Below are positions 18,350 to 27,369 of a DNA stretch of 64,000 bases, one piece after another. Position numbers and translations under genes: made by a program. The stretch's first letter is position 1; every line of letters begins with the position of its first letter. The DNA is from an uncultured Sinobacteraceae bacterium (lineage in GTDB: Bacteria; Pseudomonadota; Gammaproteobacteria; Nevskiales; Nevskiaceae): NCBI GenBank assembly GCA_903822975.1, contig CAIJRD010000012.1, positions 186,001 through 250,000 of the forward strand, written 5' to 3'. Under the pieces are notes generated by a model. That model searched no databases and had not been told where the DNA came from. It was given only the letters and a program-made list of their open reading frames with translations.

Positions 18350-18440
18350 GCGTCTATTGTCGCCGATCAGGGGTGTCCATTACCCGCGCCCGCTACGTGT
18401 GCCGATCACCTGCGCCCTTCATGTGCGCCGTGCACGTAGA

Positions 18441-18505
18441 CGCATCACGAGCACCCATCACGTAAGCCCATCACAAGCGCCCATCACGTGCGCCCATCAC
18501 GAGCA
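18441..18505. repeat. Five tandem 13-bp repeats
   Basis: Units follow the pattern cccatcacgNNNg and lie head to tail at 18441, 18454, 18467, 18480 and 18493, differing mainly in the last five bases. Less regular related words extend back to about 18375. The array sits in the 196-bp divergent gap between dusB and the AI-2E permease gene. Confidence 0.85.
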
Positions 18506-18545
18506 CAGAGCGCTTCGAAGACAGCTTGGCGGCCGGGGCTCTATT

Positions 18546-19655
18546 ATGCGTAAGCATCCCCATTCGAGTTCCGCAGGTATGAATTCAGCGTTGAAGCCCG
18601 AAGCCCAACCCGCAGTCGTGGCCCCGGCGGTCGCCGTCGGCGACGCGCCCGCGCCGATTGGCTCGGCCGATTACATCGCCTGGGCCGGCGTGTTGCTGGC
18701 GATGGTTCTGGTGTTCGAATTGAAGTTGTTGTCGGCACTGATCGCCGGCCTGTTGGTGCATGAATTGGTGCACGCGCTGGCCGGCAGACTGGGTGGCCGC
18801 ATCTTCAGCGGCGGTGCTGCGAAACAGGCAGCCGCGATATTGATCGCGGTGACGGTGATTCTGCTGGTTGCCAGCGCGGTGTTCGGTGCCGCCGCGGCCT
18901 TGCAGCACGGCTCGATCGGTCTGCCGGAGCTGTTCCAGAAACTCGCCGAGATCATCGATCACTCGCGCGAACATCTGCCGCAATCGCTGCTGAACTCGCT
19001 GCCGAGCGATGCGGACGATCTGCGCCGCGCGATCGTCGAATGGCTACGCCAGCATTCGGGCACGTTGCAAGGTGCCGGCGAACGCGCGGCGCGCATTTCG
19101 GCACATATTCTGATCGGCATGGTGCTCGGCGCGCTGCTGGCACTGCGCAGTGATGTCGACGACGCGAAGCGGCGTCCGCTGTCGGCGACGATTGCCGGCT
19201 ACGCCGCGCGCCTGTCCGTGGCGTTCCGCCGGGTCGTTCTGGCTCAGGCCTGGATCGCGACGATCAATACCTTTTTCACCTGGATGTACCTCGGCGTCGC
19301 CCTACCGCTCGCAGGCGTACACCTGCCGCTGACCAAGACGATGATCGCGATCACCTTCTTCGCCGGATTGATTCCGATTCTCGGCAATCTGGTCTCGAAC
19401 ACGATCATCGTGATCGTCAGCCTCAATGAGTCGCTGCCAGTCGCGGCGATCTCGCTGGCATTCCTGATGGCCGTGCACAAGCTCGAATATTTCCTCAACG
19501 CCCGCATCGTCGGCTCGCAAATTCACGCGCGCGCTTGGGAGATTCTGATGGCCATGCTGATCATGGAGTCCGCGTTCGGATTGGCCGGCGTCGTTGCGGC
19601 GCCGATCTTTTACGCCTTCATCAAACAAGAACTGGCACTCAAGAAATTGATCTGA
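18546..19655 (+). CDS. AI-2E/PerM-family permease
   Basis: 369 residues from ATG 18546; ATG 18579 is an alternative in the same frame and neither has a strong Shine-Dalgarno. Seven to eight hydrophobic segments form the AI-2E transporter domain. Typical features are the long amphipathic middle region (LPQSLLNSLP...) and the conserved GLIPILGNLVSNTI and FLNARIVGSQIHARAWEI motifs near the C-terminus. Members export small molecules or act as Na+/H+ antiporters; the AI-2 role is not general. The next gene follows after 67 bp. Confidence 0.88.
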   Translation: MRKHPHSSSAGMNSALKPEAQPAVVAPAVAVGDAPAPIGSADYIAWAGVLLAMVLVFELKLLSALIAGLLVHELVHALAGRLGGRIFSGGAAKQAAAILIAVTVILLVASAVFGAAAALQHGSIGLPELFQKLAEIIDHSREHLPQSLLNSLPSDADDLRRAIVEWLRQHSGTLQGAGERAARISAHILIGMVLGALLALRSDVDDAKRRPLSATIAGYAARLSVAFRRVVLAQAWIATINTFFTWMYLGVALPLAGVHLPLTKTMIAITFFAGLIPILGNLVSNTIIVIVSLNESLPVAAISLAFLMAVHKLEYFLNARIVGSQIHARAWEILMAMLIMESAFGLAGVVAAPIFYAFIKQELALKKLI

Positions 19656-19722
19656 GGCCAGCGTCACCACGCGGCAGGCAGCACGCCTGCGCGACCTACC
19701 CGACTCGAAAACGCGACTCACG

Positions 19723-20724
19723 ATGAACGACGTTATCGCCGACGCCCAAGCACCGTCGCCCGAAGAATTCTGCGCCCAGCTGATTCCGCAATTGCTGGCC
19801 GATCTCGACAACCTGTTGTTCGACACCCAGCAGCCGACTGCCGACGCGGTACTGCTGCTGCGCAACGCCGCGGAAGCCGGTGCAGCGCGCGGTGCGCTGT
19901 GGCTGCTGCTGATTGCGGCCGCGCTGCAGGCGCATCACCAATTGACCGGCGACGACGACGCATCGGCGATCACGATCAAACCCAGCGAGATCGACAGCGT
20001 GCTGCTGCATCTTGTGCCACGCGCACACGCGCAGCTCGCCGCACTACGCGCGCATGCCGAGCGGCTGCGTCACTACATCGCCTTGGCCGAGAACGCGCGC
20101 GAGCCCGCCGAGTCGGCGATCGAAAACGCGGTCGTGCGGCTCTACCAAGGCCTGGCCAGCGGTGACGATGCGCGGGCGCAGCGCGGACTGATCGAGCTGC
20201 GCTCGCTCGTGGCGTACCTCGATGCCAACGCCCATGCGATCGATACGCAGACGACCGCCGGCGAACCGGTGCGCGTGGTCCGTCCCGATCGCTTCCATGA
20301 TTACTTCCTGCGCTTCGGCGAACTCGCGCAGCAGCCTTCCGGCGATACGGGCGAACGTGCAGTTGCGGCCTTGTCGCGCGACGGTCGCATCAGCGCCGTG
20401 GTTACGCGCGACGAGCACCCACTCGAAGCCGCCGAGCGCGAACTGCGCCAGCACATCGGTGACGATGCTGCAGTTCAGGATGCGAGCCTGCTGCGGATCA
20501 AAGCCTTGCTGGCATTTATCGAACGCCTGCGTCGCGATCCTGCCGGCAATCGCCTGCTCGGCAATCCGCTCGACGATGCCACCGCACACAGCAGTCTGGT
20601 GGTTGCCGCGGCAACCGCACCCCTCACGATCGGCGCCGAATTCGCGTTCGCCACGTTGTCGCAACTGGCCTTGTTCAATCTGAGTTTGTTGCGCGCGCAG
20701 ACGCCAGCGACGCGCGCGCACTGA
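19723..20724 (+). CDS. Hypothetical protein, 333 residues, function unknown
   Basis: I do not recognise a family. The protein is mostly alpha-helical in appearance, Ala/Leu-rich, acidic at the N-terminus, with no signal peptide. A hydrophobic stretch (ARGALWLLLIAAALQ, about residues 55-70) looks like a buried helix more than a membrane anchor. The C-terminal 40 residues are also hydrophobic. It probably forms an operon with the upstream permease gene (67-bp gap, same strand). Codon use and GC match the neighbours, so it is likely a real gene. Confidence 0.65.
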   Translation: MNDVIADAQAPSPEEFCAQLIPQLLADLDNLLFDTQQPTADAVLLLRNAAEAGAARGALWLLLIAAALQAHHQLTGDDDASAITIKPSEIDSVLLHLVPRAHAQLAALRAHAERLRHYIALAENAREPAESAIENAVVRLYQGLASGDDARAQRGLIELRSLVAYLDANAHAIDTQTTAGEPVRVVRPDRFHDYFLRFGELAQQPSGDTGERAVAALSRDGRISAVVTRDEHPLEAAERELRQHIGDDAAVQDASLLRIKALLAFIERLRRDPAGNRLLGNPLDDATAHSSLVVAAATAPLTIGAEFAFATLSQLALFNLSLLRAQTPATRAH

Positions 20725-21048
20725 GTCGAAACCCACCGCGCACCGATTGGAAGCGCGGCGCATCGAGGCGCATTTTCTGCGCGACAAATTCGTGCAGCGC
20801 TGCGTGCGCTACCGCACCGAAAATGCGACGAACCCGCGTGACCGCGTTGCAACTGCATCGCTGCAATCGCAGGCATCTGCAGCCGCTGTTGCACATCGCA
20901 TTGCACCATTTTTGAAAACTGACGGAAGTGCTTTGTAGCGCGCCCAAGGGCGTGCCCGCATTCGCTTGACCGCGCCGCGATTGTGAGTCAAAGATTGGAC
21001 GTAAGGCCCGCGATGGATATGCCGGGTCGTCAACAATAGGGAGTCACA
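20725..21048. other. 324-bp gap upstream of the subtilase gene
   Basis: No gene or clear promoter is visible. An AGGGAG Shine-Dalgarno at 21038-21043 serves the subtilase. The repeated word gcgcgc is common but without a regular period. Confidence 0.5.
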
Positions 21049-23733
21049 ATGAATCAGCTCGCAAGGAAGTTGGCGCTGCTCGTTAGCGCCTGCTCGTTCA
21101 GTGCGCTCGCTGCCGCAGCGGTATCTGCTCCGGTGGTTAGCTCCGTGGTCAACGCCAAGCCCGTTCTGCGTCAAGCGCTCGGCGCGCCGGTACTCGGCAA
21201 GGATCGCAATGATCCTCGACTCGTCAAACTCGACGCCACACTGCACAGGCTCTATGTCCGCAGTGGCCAGAGCGGTGCTTCGGTCACGACGCTGGCAATG
21301 CAGAAAGCGACCCCGCAGGCACGCCTGCGTACGGATGCTCCGCGCAAGACACCGTCCGTACTGGTCGACATCACCGTCAAGGGCAACACCGCCGCAGCAA
21401 AGGCGCAGCTCGAGAAACTTGAACTGCGTAACGGTTCGATGTTCTCCAACCTCGTCTCCGGCTGGCTGCCGGTCGACCGTCTGGTCGATGCCGCAGCACT
21501 CAGCAGCGTTCGCCGTATGCGCGCATCGTTGGCGCAAACTCATTCAGGCATCGTGCAGACCGAAGGCGACTTCGTGCAGCGCAGCGACAAGCTGCGCGCG
21601 TCGAAGCTGGTGCCCGGCCTGCTCGGCACCGGCGTGACGGTCGGCGTGATTTCCGACAGCTTCAACTGCCTCGGCGGTTATGCCGCTGATGTCAGCACTG
21701 GCGACCTGCCGCCCGACGTCAACATCATCTCGGAAGACGGCAGCACGACCGAAGATCCGACCACCTGCCCATCGAGTGCAGGTGGCACCGATGAAGGTCG
21801 CGCGATGGCGCAGGTGGTGTACGACGTTGCGCCCGGCAGCAAGCTGGCGTTCTACACCGCCTTTAACGGCGAAGCGGATTTCGCCAACGGCATCCTCGCG
21901 CTGGCAAAAGCAGGGGCGAAGGTCATTACCGACGACGTCGGCTACTTCGATGAGCCGGTGTTCCAGGATGGCATTGTTGCGCAGGCAATCGATCAGGTGA
22001 AGGCGCAAGGCGTGTCGTACTTCTCGTCGGCCGGCAACAACGCGCAGCAGTCCTGGGAAGGCCCGTGGATCGACTCGGGCGTGACCGGCACCGCCGGCGC
22101 GGGCAACCAGGGCGAGGAGCTGATGCAGTTCAAGGGCAGCGATGGCAGCACCAGCAACTTCCTGCCGATTGCCTACTACCCGGACCAGTATTACGTCACC
22201 GCGGTACTGGAATGGGATCAGCCGTACTCGACCGGCTCGCCGAGCAGCCCGGGCGCGACCAGTTCGATGGACATCTGCGCGACTGACGAAAACGGTGTGG
22301 TGCTGACGGCGACGGATCCCGATACGGGCGACGACTATCAGGTCTGCTCCGGACTTAACATCGTTAGCGAAGACTCGATTGCCATCGTGCAATACCTGAC
22401 GCCGGGCACCGAATTCGGTGGTCTCGCTGTCAGCGTCGCTGCCAACACCCTGCCGCCGAAGAATCTGAAGATCATCTTTTCCGACGACGGCTTTGGTACG
22501 CAGGCACTCGATCCGTTCGCGACCTATAGCGGCACGGTGCAAGGTCATCCGGGTGCGGCGGGTGCAGCCGCAATCGGCGCGTCCTACTGGCGCCATACGC
22601 CGGTCTGCAGCGTCTCCAAGTATCCGAAGTACGAACTCGAAGCGTTTTCGTCCTCCGGCGGCGATGCCGTGTTGTTCGACGCCAACGGCGTGCGCCTGGC
22701 AGAACCCGACCTTCGCCAGAAGCCGAACTTCGTTGCGCCGGATGGTGGTGCGACCACGTTCTTCGGCAGCGATACCGGTCCAGACGTGATTGGCGGCACG
22801 GCGCCGATCTGCGATATCCCGGCGCATTCGTTCCTGTTCCGCGGTACCTCGGAAGCCGCACCACACGCAGCCGGCGTCGCCGCACTGCTGTATCAGGCGC
22901 AGCCGAACATCACGCCGGATCAGGTGTATGCCGCGCTGTCCAACTCGGCCATCGACATGACGGCGGAGGGTGTCGACTTCGACTCCGGCTACGGGTTCAT
23001 TCAGGCGGATGCTGCGTTGGCGCTGGTTACGCCGATTGCCGCGCTCGACCCGAGCGCATTGAGCTTCGCATCGCAAGCAATCGGCACCACTTCGGCTAAA
23101 GCCAAGACAGCGACGTTGACCAATAACGGCAAGGCCGCGCTGGTCATCAGCAGCATCAGTACGGCACCGGACTTCCCGAGCAGCAACGACTGTCCGGCGT
23201 CGCTGGATCCTGACGCGACCTGCACGTTCACGGTCAGCTTCGCGCCGACCGCGGACGGTCCGCTGAACGAGAGCATCACGATCGCCAGCAACACGCCGGG
23301 CGGCGTGACAACTCTGGCGCTCAGCGGTACTGGTACGCGTCCGGCATTTACCGTGAACCCGACCTCGTTGGTGTTCAACCAGGTCGGCACTACGTCTTCC
23401 GGCGTTACCGCGCCGCAGACGCTCACCGTGACCAGCACCGGCGACGGCCCTGTTGCCATCAGCGGCGTGTCGACGACCGGCGAGTTCCAGGCCAGCAGCA
23501 ATTGCCCGGATTCCTTGGACGAGGGCGCCACGTGCACGATCTCGGTGACGATGTCGAGCTCGCTCGATACCCTGAGCAAGAGCGGCACCGTCGTCATCAC
23601 GTCGGATGCGCCGGCAGGTCCGGTGACGGTGCCGGTCAGCGGCACCATCAAGGGCCACGGCGGCAGCATGCCGTTCTGGCTGTTGCTGCCAGGTCTCGCG
23701 GCGTTCGCCGCGCGGCGCCGTAAGAAGCACTAA
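21049..23733 (+). CDS. Secreted S8-type subtilase with Hydin-like domains and GlyGly-CTERM-like tail
   Basis: 894 residues, strong AGGGAG start. A signal peptide ends near ALAAAAVSA. The catalytic domain (about 190-640) has VGVISDSFNC (Asp203) and FRGTSEAAPHAAGVAALL (Ser601). At the position of the usual H-G-T-x-V-A histidine motif it has GTDEGRAMAQVVYDVAPG, so the catalytic histidine seems to be Glu249. Two tandem choice-of-anchor-D/ASPM-SPD-2-Hydin beta domains follow (about 660-770 and 770-865), each with a paired-cysteine motif (NDCPASLDPDATCTF-like). The tail is GGS, a hydrophobic helix and RRRKKH, as in GlyGly-CTERM proteins. Confidence 0.88.
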   Translation: MNQLARKLALLVSACSFSALAAAAVSAPVVSSVVNAKPVLRQALGAPVLGKDRNDPRLVKLDATLHRLYVRSGQSGASVTTLAMQKATPQARLRTDAPRKTPSVLVDITVKGNTAAAKAQLEKLELRNGSMFSNLVSGWLPVDRLVDAAALSSVRRMRASLAQTHSGIVQTEGDFVQRSDKLRASKLVPGLLGTGVTVGVISDSFNCLGGYAADVSTGDLPPDVNIISEDGSTTEDPTTCPSSAGGTDEGRAMAQVVYDVAPGSKLAFYTAFNGEADFANGILALAKAGAKVITDDVGYFDEPVFQDGIVAQAIDQVKAQGVSYFSSAGNNAQQSWEGPWIDSGVTGTAGAGNQGEELMQFKGSDGSTSNFLPIAYYPDQYYVTAVLEWDQPYSTGSPSSPGATSSMDICATDENGVVLTATDPDTGDDYQVCSGLNIVSEDSIAIVQYLTPGTEFGGLAVSVAANTLPPKNLKIIFSDDGFGTQALDPFATYSGTVQGHPGAAGAAAIGASYWRHTPVCSVSKYPKYELEAFSSSGGDAVLFDANGVRLAEPDLRQKPNFVAPDGGATTFFGSDTGPDVIGGTAPICDIPAHSFLFRGTSEAAPHAAGVAALLYQAQPNITPDQVYAALSNSAIDMTAEGVDFDSGYGFIQADAALALVTPIAALDPSALSFASQAIGTTSAKAKTATLTNNGKAALVISSISTAPDFPSSNDCPASLDPDATCTFTVSFAPTADGPLNESITIASNTPGGVTTLALSGTGTRPAFTVNPTSLVFNQVGTTSSGVTAPQTLTVTSTGDGPVAISGVSTTGEFQASSNCPDSLDEGATCTISVTMSSSLDTLSKSGTVVITSDAPAGPVTVPVSGTIKGHGGSMPFWLLLPGLAAFAARRRKKH

Positions 23734-23786
23734 GCGTAGGGTTCGATGCGCGGCATGAACTGCCGCGCATCGATTCAGATTGATTC

Positions 23787-23818
23787 AAAGGCCCCGGAGT
23801 TCGCTCCGGGGCCTTTTT
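23787..23818 (+). terminator. Rho-independent terminator after the subtilase
   Basis: A perfect 12-bp stem aaaggccccgga/tccggggccttt (23787-23798 and 23805-23816) with a 6-base loop, and TTTTT at its end. Confidence 0.95.
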
Positions 23819-24173
23819 AGTTTTACGCGCTGGAATGGACAGACAACGGGCGCGGAAAATCAGTTTGACTCGACATTGCAAGGCTCATCAGCGGGTCCAT
23901 CAGCGGGTCCATCGGACCTCTGGGACTTGCGCTGTTCCAGAAAGTCGACGCGGCCTCGACTCCGAATTCGAGTCCAAATTCGCATTCGCCGCAACGGACG
24001 CACGCTGCATGCACGGTTCAGAATCGCGCGAGCCTAGCGTCGCAAATCCTTATGAAATGAACGGATGCTCGATCGACGGATTGATCGATCCGGCCTTCAG
24101 GACGATTGCGTGCGCCGATAGAAAATCGCTTGGCTTGGTATTGCCGAACGATCACTGACTCGGAAAAGCGAAC
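23819..24173. other. 355-bp gap, no gene recognised
   Basis: It holds a 12-bp tandem duplication (catcagcgggtc, near 23886-23909) and an imperfect inverted repeat gatcgacggattgatcgatc near 24068-24088. The short frames crossing it have no domain-like content. Confidence 0.5.
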
Positions 24174-24548
24174 TCAGTGGGACGTTGGCCGCAGCGCGCT
24201 AAAGCCCAGCAACAGCCAGCCGAGCATCAACAGCACGCCGCCGAACGGTGCGAGCATCGCGTGCAGTCCCGTGAGTGCCAGCAGGTAGAGACTGCCGCAG
24301 AACAGCAGCATGCCGACTACGAAACAGCCAGCCGACAACTTCAGCCAAAGCGAGCCGCGCGTCTGCGCCAGCACACCCACTCCGAACAGCGCGAGCGTGT
24401 GATAGAAGTGATAACTGTTGGCGGTGTGGTAAAGCGCCATCGTCGTCTCATCGGCGCGGGCCTTCAGCGCATGCGCACCGACCGCGCCGAGCACGACGGC
24501 GAGAAATCCGGACAGGCCCGCGACGGCAATACAGGCTTTCGCATTCAT
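24174..24548 (-). CDS. DUF423/YgdD-family small membrane protein
   Basis: 124 residues from ATG 24548, which overlaps the upstream stop as ATGA, so it is translationally coupled to that gene. Four hydrophobic helices and the family signature LGAVGAHALKARADE followed by YHTANSYHFYHTLALF are clear. These are inner-membrane proteins of unknown function found across bacteria. The length is normal. Confidence 0.9.
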   Translation of the reverse strand: MNAKACIAVAGLSGFLAVVLGAVGAHALKARADETTMALYHTANSYHFYHTLALFGVGVLAQTRGSLWLKLSAGCFVVGMLLFCGSLYLLALTGLHAMLAPFGGVLLMLGWLLLGFSALRPTSH

Positions 24549-25723
24549 TGCGATCGAACCTCTTCGAATTTGATGCCGGCGGCTTGCAGTCGCGCCAGCA
24601 GGAAGTCGCCCATTGCCGCAACCGGCGTGAGTTGACCGCCGCCGGCTGGCAAGGCATCGAAGGCCAGTGACATGGCCGTTTCGGCGAGCATCTTCGAGGT
24701 CTCGCCATAACCCGGATCGCCACCACTGACTTCGGTGATCACGCGCTGGCCGCCACCTTCTCCAACGAAGCGCACCCGGAACCACGATTGTTCGCGCCGC
24801 TGCGGCGACGGCCCGTCGCCCGGGTCCTTCTTCGTCAGCAGCCAGCGTCGCGTCGGTCCGAACTGCGCGAGCGCGATCAGCGCACTCACACCTCCGAGCA
24901 GCGCCATCACCGTGGACAGCTTGCGCACCTGGATGAAGTGGCCATAACGGAAATCCGGACCGTAGCAGTCGAGCGCCGCCGCGCTGCGGCGAACTACGTC
25001 CGGATCGATGCCGGGGAACGGCAGCAGCCAGGTTTGCAGTGACTGATCGTGCCGGATGCGCATCGCGGTCGAGCCGATCTTGCGGCCGGCTGGTACCGGC
25101 TCCTGCGCACGGCGCTGCTTGTGCAGCCGCGCCGTCTCGCCGAGACGGCTGAACGCATTGATTGCCGAATGATAGGTGCCGCCGGAAAACTCGGCCGATG
25201 CGCGCACATAGCCTTCAACACGGAGCGGCACATCGCGCGGCAAGCGCTTGACGGTGAAGTACGCGCCGAGATCGTGCGGGATGCTGTCGAAACCACAGCT
25301 GTGGACCAGTTTCGCACCGCTGGTCTGCGCAGCCTTGTGGTAGCGCAGCCACATCAGGTCGACGAACTCGGGTTCCCCGGTGAGATCGGCGTAGTGCGTG
25401 CCTGCGGCGGCGCAGGCGGCGACGAGTGGCTCGCCATAGCGAATGTAGGGGCCAACCGTGCTGACCACGACGGCGGTATCGGCGACGAGACGCTTGAGTG
25501 CTTCGACATCGCTGGCATCAACCTCCAGCAACGGCAGTTGCTGGAAGGCCGGATTGATGGCCGCCAAGCGCGTACGCACCGCCTCGAGTTTGGACAGCTT
25601 GCGCCCGGCGAGCGCCCAACGCGCCTGCGGCGGCGCGTTGCGCGCGAGGTATTCGGCAGTGAGCCCGCCGGTGAAGCCGGTCGCGCCAAACAGCACCAAG
25701 TCGAAACGGCGCGCGGTCGTCAT
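24545..25723 (-). CDS. Saccharopine dehydrogenase-like NAD(P)-binding oxidoreductase
   Basis: 392 residues; GGAG lies eight to eleven bases before ATG 25723. The N-terminus is a Rossmann fold (LVLFGATGFTGGLTAEYLAR). Next come VVSTVGPYIRYGEPLVAACAAAG and HYADLTGEPEF, typical of the saccharopine dehydrogenase-like family that includes mycobacterial trans-acting enoyl reductases. A hydrophobic segment near residues 270-290 (LGGVSALIALAQF) may touch membranes. The specific reaction is unknown. It is coupled to the DUF423 gene. Confidence 0.88.
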   Translation of the reverse strand: MTTARRFDLVLFGATGFTGGLTAEYLARNAPPQARWALAGRKLSKLEAVRTRLAAINPAFQQLPLLEVDASDVEALKRLVADTAVVVSTVGPYIRYGEPLVAACAAAGTHYADLTGEPEFVDLMWLRYHKAAQTSGAKLVHSCGFDSIPHDLGAYFTVKRLPRDVPLRVEGYVRASAEFSGGTYHSAINAFSRLGETARLHKQRRAQEPVPAGRKIGSTAMRIRHDQSLQTWLLPFPGIDPDVVRRSAAALDCYGPDFRYGHFIQVRKLSTVMALLGGVSALIALAQFGPTRRWLLTKKDPGDGPSPQRREQSWFRVRFVGEGGGQRVITEVSGGDPGYGETSKMLAETAMSLAFDALPAGGGQLTPVAAMGDFLLARLQAAGIKFEEVRSQ

Positions 25724-25865
25724 GGCTCAACTCCAAATCGATAATGGAGCCGCAGCTTAGTCGAGTCGCAAATAAGCAACCAGATGCGGAAAGGTCTTTT
25801 GCGTCCCGTGCGTACCCGCAGTGTCGCGGCGCTTGCGCGCATCGCAGCGCCGCAGCCGAACCGCG

Positions 25866-26414
25866 TTAAAGCAGAGCGTCGCGCAGCGGCAGCGCGAGAA
25901 TGCGCTCGATGCTGTCGGCAATCGCGAGCTTGCTGGTATCGATGTGCAGGTCCGGCTTCTCGGGCGCTTCGAACGGATCGTCGATGCCGGTGAAGCCGCG
26001 GATTTCGCCGCGCCGCGCTTTGCGATACAGGCCTTTCGGATCGCGCGTTTCGCACACCGCCAGCGGTGTGGACACATAGATTTCGTAGAACGCTCCGAAG
26101 CTGCTGATGCGCGCACGCGCCTCCGCCCGAGCGCTGCGGAACGGCGCGATTGCCGCACAGATGCAGACGCCGCCGTGCCGCGTGACTTCGCCGGCGACAT
26201 AGCCGATGCGACGAAGATTCAGCTCGCGGTCGGCACGCGAAAACGTCAGGCCGCTCGACAGCATCTCGCGCACGATATCGCCATCCAGCAAGGTCACCGG
26301 ACGCTGATACTCACTTTCGATCAGATCGCGCAGACGCTCCGATAAAGTGGATTTTCCGGCGCCCGATAGGCCGGTCATGAACACGGTGAATCCGCGACCC
26401 TGACTCGCTGTCAT
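25866..26414 (-). CDS. cysC: Adenylylsulfate (APS) kinase
   Basis: 182 residues with AAGGAG upstream of ATG 26414. The P-loop GLSGAGKST (residues 15-23), LLDGDIVREMLSSGL (APS-binding) and ICAAIAPFRSARAEAR motifs are the CysC family pattern. The C-terminal FTGIDDPFEAPEKPDL is also conserved. It phosphorylates adenylylsulfate to PAPS, the sulfate donor. There is no cysD, cysN or cysH nearby, so it stands alone. It may serve assimilation or sulfation of surface glycans. Confidence 0.95.
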   Translation of the reverse strand: MTASQGRGFTVFMTGLSGAGKSTLSERLRDLIESEYQRPVTLLDGDIVREMLSSGLTFSRADRELNLRRIGYVAGEVTRHGGVCICAAIAPFRSARAEARARISSFGAFYEIYVSTPLAVCETRDPKGLYRKARRGEIRGFTGIDDPFEAPEKPDLHIDTSKLAIADSIERILALPLRDALL

Positions 26415-26582
26415 GCGCTAACGCGCTCCTTGGATGTGATCCCGATCGTGCAACGCCGCAAGGGCCCTGCATCTCCCATTCACGCTGTTTCGATAGCATG
26501 CGCAAGCGCCTTCGATCGGCCTTTGCGTGCTGTTATGCCAGTTTAGCGTCTACACGCAATTCGCCGCGTTATATGCATAGTA

Positions 26583-27194
26583 CTAAGGCGTATCAAAACC
26601 CCGTGTGCCGCTATCGACATCGCTCACGCGGCCGTTCTGCAGCGTCACATCGCGCAGCAATGAACTGGATCCAAAGTTGTAGACCCAGTGCTCGAGATAA
26701 ACCGGTCGGACCGGGTTGTAGCCGTACTGGCGCGCATCGCGCGGCACCGCAAAGCCTTGCAGGACTTGTTCGGCGCGTTTGCTGGCGGGCTCGCCACACT
26801 GCGCCAAAAGGCGATATTTCGACATGCCGACGACGATCGCCGAGGGGCCGCAGTGTCCATCGGTATCGGAGAACCCGTAGCCGTCGGTCTGCACATCGAC
26901 CAAGCGGTCGTTGCGGAATTTCAACACTTGCAGCAGCCGGCTCGAACCGAAGTTGTAGGTCCAGACTTCGATGTCGGGCGCATAGCCGCTGTCGGCCAGC
27001 GCGGGGTTGTAATACCAGCGGTCGCGATAGGTCGGCTCGCCGCAGGTCGCGGCCACCTGTGCGGTCAGCGCATCGACACTGACAAGCCGCGAACCGCAGC
27101 GCAGCGTATCGTCGGCACGCGCGGGGCTGACGCCACTACCCAGCAGCGAGATCGCAAACGCCGCCATCAAGCCTAAGGCCAGCAGGCACGACAC
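26583..27194 (-). CDS. Exported DUF2845 protein, two repeats
   Basis: About 203 residues from GTG 27194. That start gives a good signal peptide (SCLLALGLMAAFAISLLG, ending near SPARADD). The frame opens as far as 27395 with a Gly/Ser/Arg-rich stretch that overlaps the divergent dsbD start, so the true start is uncertain (ATG 27167 is also possible). The mature part is two DUF2845 copies, each with LRCGSRLV or YGFS/HCGPS-type Cys-Gly motifs and a WTYNFGSS or WVYNFGSS block. They are probably periplasmic; function unknown. Confidence 0.75.
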   Translation of the reverse strand: MSCLLALGLMAAFAISLLGSGVSPARADDTLRCGSRLVSVDALTAQVAATCGEPTYRDRWYYNPALADSGYAPDIEVWTYNFGSSRLLQVLKFRNDRLVDVQTDGYGFSDTDGHCGPSAIVVGMSKYRLLAQCGEPASKRAEQVLQGFAVPRDARQYGYNPVRPVYLEHWVYNFGSSSLLRDVTLQNGRVSDVDSGTRGFDTP

Positions 27195-27369
27195 GCCCGA
27201 CCGACCCCAACCGCTGCCAGCCCGGCGACTGGGCCCGCGACTGGGGCCACTGCCGGGTCCGCAACCGTGCCCGAGACCGAGACCGAACCCGCTACCCGGC
27301 TCTGCCGTACCGGAAGTCGTGCGGCGCCTTAAACTCTGCACCAGCTTTTTTTTCGCCGAGCGTTCCCGC

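Noticed and set aside
21544..23730. 728-residue frame opposite the subtilase gene
   Set aside because: Antisense shadow of a clearly coding subtilase; its Arg-rich composition and lack of any motif point to chance openness in GC-rich DNA.
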